Assembly: GCF_000175215.2 (NCBI RefSeq)
Contig: NC_014816.1
Coordinates: 741,001 to 805,000 of the forward strand
Direction of reading: 5' to 3'
DNA from: Asticcacaulis excentricus CB 48
GTDB taxonomy: Bacteria > Pseudomonadota > Alphaproteobacteria > Caulobacterales > Caulobacteraceae
DNA length: 64,000 nt
In this document: piece by piece, positions 7,756-16,837 of the stretch
Layout of the letters: the number at the start of each line of letters is the position of its first letter
Numbering within the stretch: the first letter of the stretch is position 1
Program-made: the position numbers and the translations under genes
The notes under the pieces: generated by a model
The model's input: only the letters and a program-made list of their open reading frames with translations
Told to the model about the DNA's origin: nothing
Databases searched by the model: none

Positions 7756-10700
7756 ATGACTTCACCGACTAACGGTGTGTCTTCGCGTGGCGCTCGCCGC
7801 GTAATCCGTAACATGGTCCTGTGCAGCGCGTCGGGTATGGCGATGCTGGCGGGTGCCGCCTACGCGCAGGACGCTGCGCCCGCGTCGGGCGACAATGTCG
7901 AAACCGTGATCATCACGGGTGTGCGCGGCTCGCTGCAACGCTCAATGAACATCAAGCGCAACGCGACCGGCGTTGTGGATGCCATCACGTCGGAAGACAT
8001 CGGTAAGTATCCGGATACCAACCTTGCCGAATCGGTTCAGCGCATTCCGGGTGTGTCGATTGACCGCACCAACGGCGAGGGTTCGACCGTGACTGTGCGC
8101 GGCTTTGGTCCGGGCTTCAACCTCGTCACCCTGAACGGCCGCGTGATGCCTTCGGCGCAGATCGGTGCCGTGGGTACGGGCAACATCACCGCAGGCGGTG
8201 GTTCGCGTAACTTCGACTTCTCCAGCATCGCTTCGGATGGCGTGTCGGGCTTTGAAGTCTATAAGACCGGTAAGGCCAATATCGCTTCGGGCGGCATCGG
8301 CGCTACGCTGAATATCAAGACCCTGCGCCCGATCGGCAAGGCCGGCTCGGCGGGTTCTATTTCGGCCAAGGCGGTGCACGGTGAAAACCTGATCGACGGC
8401 AAGGACTGGACCCCGGAAATCGCCGGTACCTACAAGTGGACGAACGATGACAACACCTTCGGTGTGGCCCTGTTCGGTCAGTTCGCCGAAAAGGATGTCG
8501 CGACCCGTCAGGCGACCCAGAACAGCTGGAACCTTGATCCGCGCGACCAATTCTACAGCGCCTCTAGCGGCCGTCTGCGCTACGCCTCGAATCAGACCAC
8601 GCTGCTGACCCAGATCACCAATGCGCCGCCGGCTGGTTCGCTGGTTGCCTATCCGAACGACAGCCGCTACGCCCTGTCTGAAACGCACAACGAGCGCACT
8701 AACCTCGTGGCCACGGCGCAATGGCGCCCAGCAGAAAACTGGCTGTTCACGGCGGATGCGGTTTACGTCAAGAACGAAGCCACTGAAAAGCGCGCTGAAC
8801 AGACCAACTGGTTCAACCGTCCGTTCGATCAGATCGTCTTCGAAAAGGGCGCTTCGGGCATCTATAACGCTGTCTTCCTGCAGGAAAACCTGTCGGGCGT
8901 GAAGGACATCGGCTTCGAACAGCAACTCGTCGGCCTTAAGAGCACCCTGAAGTCGCTGGGCTTTAATGCCAAGTGGGACATCAATGACAAGATGAGCCTG
9001 ACCTTCGACGCGCACTCGTCGGAAGGCGAGGTTCTGCCGAACAACCCCGATGGTTCGACGGCTGTCGCTATCTCGATCGGTGCGCCGGTCGTGGCATCGC
9101 ACTCGGTGGACTTCCGCGGGGAGATCCCGGTTCAGAAGTACACCATCAATGATGCGCTGCGCGGCAACAACAATGGCCGTCTCGATGCAGGCGATCTGGG
9201 GTCTCAGGTCGGCCGTACCTGGACTAACAGCCAGACCAATAAGATCGACGAATTCAAGGTCGATTTCGCCTACGACTTCGACGGCGAAAGCCGCTTCGAC
9301 GGTGGTATCGACCTGCTGAAGTCGAAAATGACGACGACGACGGGTTCGACCTATCAGGCACTGGGTGACTGGGGTATCTCGCGTCCGGGTGATGTGGCGC
9401 AATACGCGCCGGGTCTGGTTACGACCTATGATCTGGGCGGCCTGTTCCAGGACTTCACGCCTGGTCAGTCGAACGTCGCCTTCCGTGGCAATGCGCTCGA
9501 CATCTACCGTGGGCTGGCCAAGGGCTATAACCAGTCGCTGCCGACCACTTCTTTGACGGCCAACACCATCGAAGAAGACATCAAGGCGATCTATGGCCAG
9601 TTGACCCTGAAGGGTGACTTCCTCGGTAAGCCCGTCGGCGTCGTCGCCGGTCTGCGCTATGAAAAGACCAATGTGACGGCCTCGGCCCTGCAAAGCGTTC
9701 CGACCGCCATCCGCTGGACCGCTGACAACGACTTTGCGGTCGATTTCGGCACCGGCGTGGCCACGCTTAGCAGCCAAGCCGATTATGACAACTGGCTGCC
9801 GAACCTCGACATCTCGTGGAATGTGCGTGATGACGTGACGCTGCGCGCTTCGTACTCGAAGACGATCGCGCGTGCGGCCTATGGCAACATGTATGCCACG
9901 ACGACGGTCAACACGCCGCCGCGTCCGACCGCCAACGGGACCAACCCAACGGCTTCTTCGGGCAACCCGGCCCTGCTGCCGCTCGAATCGTCGAACATCG
10001 ACTTCTCGGCGGAATGGTACTATGGCCCGGCCAACTACGTGTCGCTTGGCTTCTACAACAAGGACGTGGCCAACTTCATCGGCACCGGCCGCGTGACTCA
10101 GAACCTGTTCAGCCTGCGTGACCCGACCGCCGCTACGGCAGGCTCACGCTCCGGTACGGCCAAGACCGCACTGGGTGAACTGGGTCAATCGGCGACCGAC
10201 GTCAACCTGTTCACCATGACCGCTCTGGTCATCAAGAACAACGGTAACACGACGGCGGCTAAGAACGAGTACACGGCCAATTCGACCAACGGTAACCTCA
10301 ATCAGGCCTTCGTGGATCAAATCCTCGCCGCCTATGATATTACCGCTAACTCGGCCGATCCGCTGTTCAACTTCGACACCTCGATCCCGGTCAACAACAA
10401 GACCGCGAACATCCATGGTTTCGAAGCGGCCTTCCAGCACTTCTTCGGTAGCACCGGTTGGGGTGTGTCGGGCAGCTTGACGACGGTTGATGGCGACATC
10501 GGCTTCGACAACTCGGCCGCACCGGGCACGCTTCAGTTCCCGCTGCTGGGTCTGTCGGATACCTACAACGTTACCCTGATCTACGATAAGGGTCCGCTGT
10601 CGGGTCGTCTGGCCTACAACTGGCGTGACAAGTATATCGCCAACACCAATGTCGGCTCTCAGGGTGACCCGCAGTACTTCGAAGCCTTTGGGGTTTTGGA

Positions 10701-10863
10701 TGCTTCGGTCAACTACACGGTGACGTCGAACATTCAGGTCACATTCGAAGCTCTGAATCTGACCAAGGAGCACATCCGTCAGTATGGACGTGATACCTCC
10801 AACCTCTACTTCGCTCAGGAACTGGATACCCGTTATCAGATCGGTGTCCGCTACAAGTTCTAA
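7756..10863 (+). CDS. TonB-dependent receptor, carbohydrate-type (TIGR01782-like)
   Basis: 1035-residue outer-membrane receptor. It has a signal peptide (cleavage after AGAAYAQ, about residue 38), a TonB-box-like ETVIITG, and a plug domain with KYPDTNLAESVQRIPGVSI and VTVRGFGPGFN. A long beta-barrel ends in the aromatic residue F (QIGVRYKF), as expected for BAM-dependent insertion. The plug signature is that of the large Caulobacter/Xanthomonas receptor group often tied to plant-polysaccharide uptake. GGAGG precedes the start. The SapC-like, cupin-like and halogenase-like genes downstream are the usual companions of such receptors. The substrate is unknown; the LacI-type operators argue for a sugar. 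Confidence 0.95.
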   Translation: MTSPTNGVSSRGARRVIRNMVLCSASGMAMLAGAAYAQDAAPASGDNVETVIITGVRGSLQRSMNIKRNATGVVDAITSEDIGKYPDTNLAESVQRIPGVSIDRTNGEGSTVTVRGFGPGFNLVTLNGRVMPSAQIGAVGTGNITAGGGSRNFDFSSIASDGVSGFEVYKTGKANIASGGIGATLNIKTLRPIGKAGSAGSISAKAVHGENLIDGKDWTPEIAGTYKWTNDDNTFGVALFGQFAEKDVATRQATQNSWNLDPRDQFYSASSGRLRYASNQTTLLTQITNAPPAGSLVAYPNDSRYALSETHNERTNLVATAQWRPAENWLFTADAVYVKNEATEKRAEQTNWFNRPFDQIVFEKGASGIYNAVFLQENLSGVKDIGFEQQLVGLKSTLKSLGFNAKWDINDKMSLTFDAHSSEGEVLPNNPDGSTAVAISIGAPVVASHSVDFRGEIPVQKYTINDALRGNNNGRLDAGDLGSQVGRTWTNSQTNKIDEFKVDFAYDFDGESRFDGGIDLLKSKMTTTTGSTYQALGDWGISRPGDVAQYAPGLVTTYDLGGLFQDFTPGQSNVAFRGNALDIYRGLAKGYNQSLPTTSLTANTIEEDIKAIYGQLTLKGDFLGKPVGVVAGLRYEKTNVTASALQSVPTAIRWTADNDFAVDFGTGVATLSSQADYDNWLPNLDISWNVRDDVTLRASYSKTIARAAYGNMYATTTVNTPPRPTANGTNPTASSGNPALLPLESSNIDFSAEWYYGPANYVSLGFYNKDVANFIGTGRVTQNLFSLRDPTAATAGSRSGTAKTALGELGQSATDVNLFTMTALVIKNNGNTTAAKNEYTANSTNGNLNQAFVDQILAAYDITANSADPLFNFDTSIPVNNKTANIHGFEAAFQHFFGSTGWGVSGSLTTVDGDIGFDNSAAPGTLQFPLLGLSDTYNVTLIYDKGPLSGRLAYNWRDKYIANTNVGSQGDPQYFEAFGVLDASVNYTVTSNIQVTFEALNLTKEHIRQYGRDTSNLYFAQELDTRYQIGVRYKF

Positions 10864-10884
10864 TGCTGTTGTAAAGTGTAAACG

Positions 10885-10914
10885 GGAAGGGCCGCGGGCA
10901 ACCGCGGCCCTTCC
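10885..10914 (+). terminator. Strong hairpin after the TonB receptor
   Basis: GGAAGGGCCGCGG and CCGCGGCCCTTCC form a perfect 13-bp stem with a four-base loop, 21 bases past the stop. No T-run follows, so it may be a leaky terminator or a 3' stabiliser that leaves the receptor mRNA more abundant than the downstream genes. Confidence 0.6.
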
Positions 10915-10983
10915 TGCCTTCTGCCCGTCTTGTCGTTTGAGACAGGTGGGATAAGTTCTCTATATTCGTTGCGAGAGTGTTTC

Positions 10984-11688
10984 ATGCCTAACGCCGTCCT
11001 CCTTGATAATGTTCAGCATCACGACCTTAGGGTCATCGGCGGTCACGGCCCGGCATTTGGCGACGCTGTAAATGAAATCCCCGTCTTTGCCCCCGAGTTT
11101 GCCGAGCTTCAGCGCGACTATCCGCTCTATTTCCGCCAGACGGAAAACGGCGGCTTTCAGACCTATGCTCTGCTGGGCCTAGATAAGGACGAAAACCTGT
11201 TTCTGGTGGACGATCAGTGGCAGGCGCGCCACGTCCCGGCCATGAGCAACCGGGGGCCGTTCCTGATTGGGATGAACGACGATCAACCCATGCTCATGGT
11301 CGATCTCGATCATCCGCGCCTGAGCCGCAGTGAGGGTGAGCCGGTTTTCCTGCCGCACGGAGGCAACGCGCCCGCTCTGGAGCGGCACATGCGCGCGCTG
11401 CGCACCATCCATCAGGGCGTGGAACTCAATGCGCCTATGTTTGCGGCGTTTCAGGCCGAGGGTCTGATCGCGCCCGTCGAAATCGCCATCCGCCTCGATG
11501 ACACCATCGAATACAAGATCCCGGACCTGTTCTCGATCAGTCAGGAGGCCCTGTCGCAACTCAGCGGGGAGGGGCTGGAGCGCTTGAACCGTGCCGGTTT
11601 CCTGGCGCTGGCGTTTCAGGTTGCGGGCTCGATGGGCAACATGACCCGTATCATTGAACTGAAGAACCGCAAGCGGGTCGCGCTCTGA
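10984..11688 (+). CDS. SapC-family protein
   Basis: 234-residue protein of the SapC-like family (named after an S-layer/peptide-transport locus; biochemical role unsettled). Start at MPNAVLLDNVQHHDLRV. Recognisable features are FPLY-like SFRQTENG surroundings (RDYPLYFRQTENGGF), a central IGMNDDQPMLMVDLDHPR, and a C-terminal helical tail. No signal peptide is seen. Family members regularly sit behind TonB receptors next to cupin and tryptophan-halogenase genes, as here. Its stop overlaps the start of the next gene by one base (TGATG), implying translational coupling. Confidence 0.85.
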   Translation: MPNAVLLDNVQHHDLRVIGGHGPAFGDAVNEIPVFAPEFAELQRDYPLYFRQTENGGFQTYALLGLDKDENLFLVDDQWQARHVPAMSNRGPFLIGMNDDQPMLMVDLDHPRLSRSEGEPVFLPHGGNAPALERHMRALRTIHQGVELNAPMFAAFQAEGLIAPVEIAIRLDDTIEYKIPDLFSISQEALSQLSGEGLERLNRAGFLALAFQVAGSMGNMTRIIELKNRKRVAL

Positions 11689-12722
11689 TGGCTGAGATTG
11701 ACCGCCGTACCGAGGTCGTGACCGGCATTGCGCCGGACGCCATTCCGTTTGATGAGCTGATGGCCTCACAAAAGCCCGTCATCCTTAAAGGCGTGGCGCG
11801 TGACTGGCCTTTGGTGCGCGACGGCTTGCACAGCGCCGCCGCGGCGATGGAGCATCTGCGCCGCTTCTATCAGGGGCGGCCAGTGACCGCCTATACGGGC
11901 GCGCCGGAGATTGGCGGACGCTTCTTCTACCGCGACGATTTGGCCGGGTTGAATTTCACCGCCGCGCGCACTGACCTCAGCGCGTTTCTCGAGGAGGTCG
12001 CGGCGCATCTCGACGACCCCGCACCGCCGTCCTTCTATATCGGTTCGACCGATCTGGGGCTGTACCTGCCGGGCCTGCGTGAGGCGGGCAATGATCTGAG
12101 CCTTACCCATCCCATGTTTGTGGACAATCCGCCTTTGGCCAGTATCTGGATCGGCAACCGCACCACGGCGACCTGCCATTTCGACATGTCGCACAATATC
12201 GCCGTCTGCGTGGCCGGCCAGCGGCGCTTTACCCTCTTTCCGCCGGATCAGGTCGCAAACCTCTATCCCGGCCCGCTGGAGCCGACACCGGGCGGGCAGG
12301 TGGTCAGTCTGGTTGATTTCCGGGCCCCCGACTATGAGCGCTTCCCGCGCTTCCGCGACGCCGAAGCCGCGGGTCAGGTGGCCGATATGGAACCGGGCGA
12401 TGTCCTCTTCTACCCGGCTTTGTGGTGGCACCATGTTGAGGCTTTTGCACCGTTCAACATTCTAGTGAACTATTGGTGGAACACCTCACCGGCCTTTATG
12501 GACACGCCTATGAACACCCTGCTGCACGGTCTGTTGAGCTTGCGCGATCGGCCCCAGACGGAAAAGGACGCCTGGAAGGCGCTGTTCGACTATTACATCT
12601 TTGGCCCGGCCGAGCAGGCGGGCGCGCACATCCCCGAGGCGGCGCGCGGCGCGCTGGGGACGCTGAACGACATGACAGCCAGACGCCTGCGGGCACAACT
12701 GCTGCAAAAACTGAATCGCTGA
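11688..12722 (+). CDS. Cupin-like / JmjC-type Fe(II) oxygenase family protein
   Basis: 344-residue protein with a cupin_8/JmjC-like fold. Metal-binding residues are visible as HFD (His164, Asp166) in TATCHFDMSHN. The distal His is in ALWWHHVEAF, and AGQRRFTLFPPDQ between them is a family hallmark. These suggest a 2-oxoglutarate/Fe(II)-dependent hydroxylase. It is coupled to the SapC-like gene upstream and ends 10 bases before the halogenase-like gene. The same trio follows many TonB receptors, so an oxidative step on the imported molecule, or on a protein or peptide, is plausible but unproved. Confidence 0.85.
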   Translation: MAEIDRRTEVVTGIAPDAIPFDELMASQKPVILKGVARDWPLVRDGLHSAAAAMEHLRRFYQGRPVTAYTGAPEIGGRFFYRDDLAGLNFTAARTDLSAFLEEVAAHLDDPAPPSFYIGSTDLGLYLPGLREAGNDLSLTHPMFVDNPPLASIWIGNRTTATCHFDMSHNIAVCVAGQRRFTLFPPDQVANLYPGPLEPTPGGQVVSLVDFRAPDYERFPRFRDAEAAGQVADMEPGDVLFYPALWWHHVEAFAPFNILVNYWWNTSPAFMDTPMNTLLHGLLSLRDRPQTEKDAWKALFDYYIFGPAEQAGAHIPEAARGALGTLNDMTARRLRAQLLQKLNR

Positions 12723-12732
12723 GGGAAGAGAC

Positions 12733-14208
12733 ATGCAACCGGTCAAAAAGGTAGTTATTGCCGGCGGTGGCACCGCCGGATGGTGCGCGGCGGCGGCCCT
12801 GTCGAAGCTGCTGGGGACGCTGATCGACATCACCCTGATCGAGTCGGAAGAGATCGGCATTGTCGGGGTGGGCGAAGCAACCATCCCCACGGCGCGCACC
12901 TTCCATCACTTTCTGGGCATAGATGAACGCGCCTTTCTTAAGGCGACCAATGCCACCTATAAGCTGGGCATCGCCTTTGAAAACTGGGCGCGCGACGGCG
13001 ACCGCTATATCCACTCCTTCGGTGAGATCGGCAAATCCAACTGGATGGCCCCGTTCCACCACGTGTGGATGGCGGCGCGTGACAAAGGGTTCGGCGGCGA
13101 TCTGGGCGACTATTGTTTTGAGCTGCGGGCAGCGGAAGAGGGCAAGTTCTTCACTTCGGACACGGCGCGCATCAACTATGCCTATCATTTCGACGCCGTG
13201 CTTTACGGCCGGTTCTTAAGGCAGCTCAGCGAATCATGCGGGGCTAAGCGCATCGAAGGTCGCATCCGTCAGGTGCGTCAGGACGCTGACACCGGCTTTA
13301 TCACGGCGCTGGAACTGGAGTCCGGTGAGGTCATCGACGGCGACCTGTTTATCGACTGCACGGGCTTCAAGGGGCTTCTGATCGAAGAGACGCTGAAGAC
13401 CGGTTTTGAGGACTGGAGCCACTGGCTGCCCACCGATCGGGCGCTGGCTGTACAGACCGCGCCGTCCGGGCGGCTCGATCCCTATACGCGCGCCATTGCG
13501 CACGGCGAAGGCTGGCGCTGGCGCATCCCGCTACAGAACCGCGTGGGCAACGGGCTGGTCTATGCCAGTGGGCACCTGACCGATGAGGCGGCGCGCGAAC
13601 GCCTGTTGTCGCTGGTCGATGGGGAGCCCCTGACCGAGCCGAGACTGATCCGGTATCGCACCGGGCGGCGCAGGAAGATCTGGAACAAGAACTGCCTGAC
13701 GGTCGGCCTGTCGAGCGGCTTTATCGAACCGTTGGAATCGACCAGCATCCATCTGTTTCAGATCGCCGTGACGCGCCTGATCCAGATGTTCCCCTTCGGC
13801 GGCATCACCGAGGCGGTGAGCGACCACTACAATGAGATTGCGCGGCGTGAAATCGAGAAGGTGCGTGACTTCGTCATTCTGCACTACAAGCTGACCCAGC
13901 GCGACGACACGGGCTTCTGGCGCGAACGGCGCGAGATGAGCGTGCCCGACAGCCTGACCGAGCGGCTTGAGATGTTCCGTGAACACGGCCACGCCTGGCA
14001 GGCGGCCGATGACCTGTTCCGCGTCGATTCGTGGGTGCAGGTGCTGCTGGGCCAAAGGCTTGAGCCCCAATCGCACCACGCCATCGGCCAACTGATGAGT
14101 GAAGCGCAACTGCGTCAGGCGCTGGACGGCCTGAAGACGAATATCGCCCGCACAGTTGAAGCCATGCCGACGCACGAGGCCTTCCTCAAAAGCTATCTGG
14201 CGGCGTGA
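12733..14208 (+). CDS. Tryptophan-halogenase-family flavoprotein
   Basis: 491 residues. The FAD-binding GGGTAGW is at about 11-17, GVGEATIPT at about 45-53 and the halogenase-type WRWRIP at about 259-264, so the fold is that of flavin-dependent tryptophan halogenases. Preceded by GGGAAGAG. True halogenases use FADH2, chloride and O2. Many homologues linked to TonB receptors have no shown halogenation activity and may act on sugars or peptides. It is the last gene of the receptor cluster and is followed by a GC-rich hairpin. Confidence 0.88.
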   Translation: MQPVKKVVIAGGGTAGWCAAAALSKLLGTLIDITLIESEEIGIVGVGEATIPTARTFHHFLGIDERAFLKATNATYKLGIAFENWARDGDRYIHSFGEIGKSNWMAPFHHVWMAARDKGFGGDLGDYCFELRAAEEGKFFTSDTARINYAYHFDAVLYGRFLRQLSESCGAKRIEGRIRQVRQDADTGFITALELESGEVIDGDLFIDCTGFKGLLIEETLKTGFEDWSHWLPTDRALAVQTAPSGRLDPYTRAIAHGEGWRWRIPLQNRVGNGLVYASGHLTDEAARERLLSLVDGEPLTEPRLIRYRTGRRRKIWNKNCLTVGLSSGFIEPLESTSIHLFQIAVTRLIQMFPFGGITEAVSDHYNEIARREIEKVRDFVILHYKLTQRDDTGFWRERREMSVPDSLTERLEMFREHGHAWQAADDLFRVDSWVQVLLGQRLEPQSHHAIGQLMSEAQLRQALDGLKTNIARTVEAMPTHEAFLKSYLAA

Positions 14209-14232
14209 GTTTGTGAGGAGGCGGATAAACCA

Positions 14233-14262
14233 ACGCCCGCCGGCGATAAGCGCGGCGGGCGT
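14233..14262. terminator. GC-rich hairpin between halogenase cluster and tRNA-Ala
   Basis: ACGCCCGCCG and CGGCGGGCGT form a perfect 10-bp stem. It lies 24 bases past the halogenase stop and 16 bases past the 3' end of the convergent tRNA gene, so it could serve both. T-runs are short on both sides. Confidence 0.6.
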
Positions 14263-14278
14263 GAGGTCGAGCAAGAAA

Positions 14279-14354
14279 TGGTGGAGCTAAGCGGATTCGA
14301 ACCGCTGGCCTCCTCATTGCGAACGAGGCGCTCTACCAACTGAGCTATAGCCCC
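14279..14354 (-). tRNA. tRNA-Ala (anticodon CGC)
   Basis: Full cloverleaf on the minus strand. The acceptor stem GGGGCTA pairs with TAGCTCC and contains the G3:U70 pair that identifies alanine tRNAs. The D arm has GCTCAGTTGGTAGAGC. The anticodon stem CCTCG/TGAGG has loop TTCGCAA, giving anticodon CGC. The T arm is GGTTCGAATCC. Discriminator A and CCA are encoded. Confidence 0.97.
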
Positions 14355-14478
14355 ATTCCTTGTGGAAGGCGTCTTTTAATCGAACGCCGGAGACTGTCAA
14401 GTCGGGTTTGACTTGTTATAGCTGTCGGCACCGCTATATTCACAAAAAGCCGGACATGCCGGGTGCCAAGGGTTTTCC

Positions 14479-14787
14479 ATGATCGATTTCGTCTTTTTCG
14501 TCCTCAACGGTATTTTGTCTTTCGCGGTGTGGGTCATCATCATCAGCGCGATCCTGAGCTGGCTGGTGGCGTTTAACGTCATCAATACGCGCAATCCCGG
14601 CGTGTACCGCATCCTCGATATGCTGGATCGCCTGACCTATCCGATCCTTGAGCCCTTCCGCCGTGTCATTCCCAATCTGGGCGGTATCGACATCAGTCCG
14701 ATCATCGCCATCCTGATCATTCAGGGGATGCAGCGCTATCTGCTGCCCATGGCGCGCGGTGGCCTCTATGGCCTGACGGGTATGTGA
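14479..14787 (+). CDS. YggT-family membrane protein
   Basis: 102-residue integral membrane protein with two hydrophobic segments: about 5-30, and about 72-95 after the amphipathic DRLTYPILEPFRRVIP motif that defines the YggT family. The family is linked to osmotic tolerance and envelope or cell-division organisation in different bacteria; the molecular role is unclear. The next gene starts directly at its stop codon, so they form a two-gene operon, as yggT-yggU does in many Proteobacteria. Confidence 0.92.
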   Translation: MIDFVFFVLNGILSFAVWVIIISAILSWLVAFNVINTRNPGVYRILDMLDRLTYPILEPFRRVIPNLGGIDISPIIAILIIQGMQRYLLPMARGGLYGLTGM

Positions 14788-15057
14788 TTGGCCCGGCTGG
14801 TCGTGCGCCTGACGCCCAAGGCCGCAGCGGATCGCGTCGATGGCTGGGACATGGATGAGCAGGGGCGGCCCTACCTCAAGGTTCGTGTCACCGCGCCGCC
14901 AATAGAGGGGCGCGCGAATGAGGCGCTAATCGCCTTTCTCGCCAAGCGACTGAAGTTGCCTAAATCGCGCTTGTCGCTGCTGGCCGGAGATTCGTCACGC
15001 CTCAAACAGATCGAGGTTGAAGGATTTGACGAGGCGGCGTTGAAAGCGGCCTTTTAG
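14788..15057 (+). CDS. DUF167 / YggU-family protein
   Basis: 89-residue cytoplasmic protein with the DUF167 signature: RLTPKAAADRVDGW near the N-terminus, VTAPPIEGRANEALIAFLAK in the middle, and SRLSLLAGDSSRLKQIEVEG at the end. The reading frame begins at TTG immediately after the yggT stop codon; no better start exists. Function unknown. Confidence 0.88.
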   Translation: MARLVVRLTPKAAADRVDGWDMDEQGRPYLKVRVTAPPIEGRANEALIAFLAKRLKLPKSRLSLLAGDSSRLKQIEVEGFDEAALKAAF

Positions 15058-15079
15058 TCCTGTCTCCCGAAAAACAAAG

Positions 15080-15107
15080 AACCCCGCCGGAGCGCTCCGG
15101 CGGGGTT
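15080..15107. terminator. Bidirectional terminator
   Basis: A fully palindromic stem AACCCCGCCGGAGC/GCTCCGGCGGGGTT followed by T on the plus side, with an A-rich upstream side giving U on the minus side. It separates the convergent yggT-DUF167 and leuB transcription units. Confidence 0.88.
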
Positions 15108-15132
15108 TTGTCATTGCAAATTTGCGTGGCGC

Positions 15133-16194
15133 TTACGCCGCGACCTTGGCCGCATGGATTTGCGCTACGATCGCCTTGGTGACTTCCGAACCGGCCAGCG
15201 TGCCGCCCAGATCGCGGGTCAGTTGCCCGGCCTTGATTACCGCTTCGATGGCGGCGTCCAGCGCGTCGGCTTCGGCGCTCAGATTGAGCGAGAAGCGCAG
15301 CATCATGGCCACGGACTTCAGCGTGCCGATGGGGTTGGCAAGGTCCTTGCCCGCAATGTCCGGGGCGGAGCCGTGGATGGGCTCATAGAGGCCTTTACCG
15401 GAGCCCAGCGAGGCCGAACCCAGCAAACCAATCGAGCCCGGCAGCACCGAGGCGAGGTCGGACAAGATGTCGCCGAACATGTTTTCGGTGACAATCACGT
15501 CAAACGACTTCGGACGTGTGACCAAGTGCATGGCCATCGAATCGACCAGAGCGTGCTCCAGCTCAACATCCGAATATTCCGCCTTATGCAGCTTGATAAC
15601 CGTTTCGCGCCAAAGACGCGAGGTCTCGATGACATTGGCCTTATCTACCGAGGTGACCTTGTTGCGGCGCTTGCGGGCGGCTTCAAAAGCCACGCGGGCG
15701 ACGCGCTCGATCTCTTCGACCGTGTAGACGCATTCATCGACGGCGCGGTCATCGGTCCGGGTCTGCTTGCCGAAATAGAGGCCGCCGGTCAGTTCGCGAA
15801 CGATCAGCATGTCGGCCCCCGACACGATCTCTTCTTTCAACGGCGAACGGAAAGCCTGCGAGGCCGGGACGTCCATCGGGCGCAGATTGGCGAACAGGCC
15901 CATCGACTTACGCACGGCCAGAAGGCCCTGTTCCGGGCGCTTGGGTTGCAGGTCCCACTTCGGGCCACCGACGGCCCCGAGCAGCACCGCATCGGCGGCC
16001 AGACAGGCGGCGTCGGTATCGGCGGGGTAGGGGTCGTTGCGCTCATCAATAGCGATGCCGCCGATCAGCTTTTCTTCGAAGTTGAAGGTGTGGCCATAGA
16101 CCTCACCGATGGCCTTCAGCGCGGAGACGCCCGCGGCGGCGACTTCGGGACCGATGCCGTCACCCGGCAGCACGACGATGTTGAAATTTGGCAT
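15133..16194 (-). CDS. leuB: 3-isopropylmalate dehydrogenase
   Basis: 353 residues. Oxidises and decarboxylates 3-isopropylmalate to 2-oxoisocaproate with NAD+ in leucine synthesis. The start MPNFNIVVLPGDGIGPEV gives the normal N-terminus. LTGGLYFG, RNKVTSVDKANV and VTENMFGDILSDLASVLPGSIG are active-site stretches, and GLYEPIHGSAPDIAGK is the NAD-binding signature. The start lies two bases after the leuD stop. Last gene of the operon, followed by the bidirectional terminator. Confidence 0.97.
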   Translation of the reverse strand: MPNFNIVVLPGDGIGPEVAAAGVSALKAIGEVYGHTFNFEEKLIGGIAIDERNDPYPADTDAACLAADAVLLGAVGGPKWDLQPKRPEQGLLAVRKSMGLFANLRPMDVPASQAFRSPLKEEIVSGADMLIVRELTGGLYFGKQTRTDDRAVDECVYTVEEIERVARVAFEAARKRRNKVTSVDKANVIETSRLWRETVIKLHKAEYSDVELEHALVDSMAMHLVTRPKSFDVIVTENMFGDILSDLASVLPGSIGLLGSASLGSGKGLYEPIHGSAPDIAGKDLANPIGTLKSVAMMLRFSLNLSAEADALDAAIEAVIKAGQLTRDLGGTLAGSEVTKAIVAQIHAAKVAA

Positions 16195-16196
16195 TA

Positions 16197-16787
16197 TCAA
16201 GCGGCCTTTCCGTTGGTTTGCTCGTAGGCTTCGATTTCCGGCAGGCGCTTCAACAGCCAGCCCATGGCATCGACGCCTTCCAGCAGGCATTGGCGCGCGA
16301 AGGCTTCAACCTGGAAGGTGACAGTGGTGCCGTCTTCCAGAGTCAAGGTGCAGGATTCGAGGTCGATGGTGACGCGCTGCTGCGGGTTTTGCGTCAGCTT
16401 GTCGTGAATTTCGGGCGACACCACGACCGGCAGTAGGCCGTTTTTCAGGCTGTTCGACTTGAAGATGTCGGCGATCTCGGTGGAGATGACCGCCTTGAAG
16501 CCATAATCCATCAGCGCCCATGGGGCGTGTTCGCGCGACGAGCCGCAGCCGAGATTGTTACCGGCGACCAACACGCGGTGCTCGGTCGGGTCGATCTCAT
16601 TGAGGATGTGCGGCTTGTTCGAGCCGTCGGCATTGTAGCGCCAGTCGTTGAACGCGACCTTGCCCAGACCCGCCTTTGTGGTCGTGGTCAGGAAGCGCGC
16701 GGGGATGATCTGATCGGTGTCGATATTAGCTTCCGGCAGGACGACGATGCGTGAGGAGAAGCTGTTGACGGGTTCTTGGTTAGACAT
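16197..16787 (-). CDS. leuD: 3-isopropylmalate dehydratase small subunit
   Basis: 196-residue swivel-domain subunit that pairs with LeuC to isomerise 2- to 3-isopropylmalate. Visible motifs are IDTDQIIPARFL near the N-terminus, the substrate-specifying GNNLGCGSSREHAPWAL at about 75-91, and FKSNSLKNGLLPV. Length is normal. It follows leuC after about 50 nt that hold a small hairpin, and leuB begins two bases downstream. Confidence 0.97.
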   Translation of the reverse strand: MSNQEPVNSFSSRIVVLPEANIDTDQIIPARFLTTTTKAGLGKVAFNDWRYNADGSNKPHILNEIDPTEHRVLVAGNNLGCGSSREHAPWALMDYGFKAVISTEIADIFKSNSLKNGLLPVVVSPEIHDKLTQNPQQRVTIDLESCTLTLEDGTTVTFQVEAFARQCLLEGVDAMGWLLKRLPEIEAYEQTNGKAA

Positions 16788-16807
16788 TGGGTTCTCTTTT
16801 TTCCCGT

Positions 16808-16830
16808 CCTCCCCGCTGTGCAGGGGGAGG
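16808..16830 (-). repeat. Small GC-rich hairpin between leuC and leuD
   Basis: CCTCCCC and GGGGAGG arms with a nine-base spacer. The arms match the inner arms of the larger palindromic element at 22884-23009, so this may be a reduced copy of the same repeat family. Confidence 0.45.
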
Positions 16831-16837
16831 CGAAAAG

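Noticed and set aside
7942..9777. 611-codon open frame on the minus strand
   Set aside because: It is antisense to the TonB receptor, reads as a low-complexity Arg/Gly/Ala protein without family motifs, and has no ribosome-binding site. GC-rich third positions keep such frames open.
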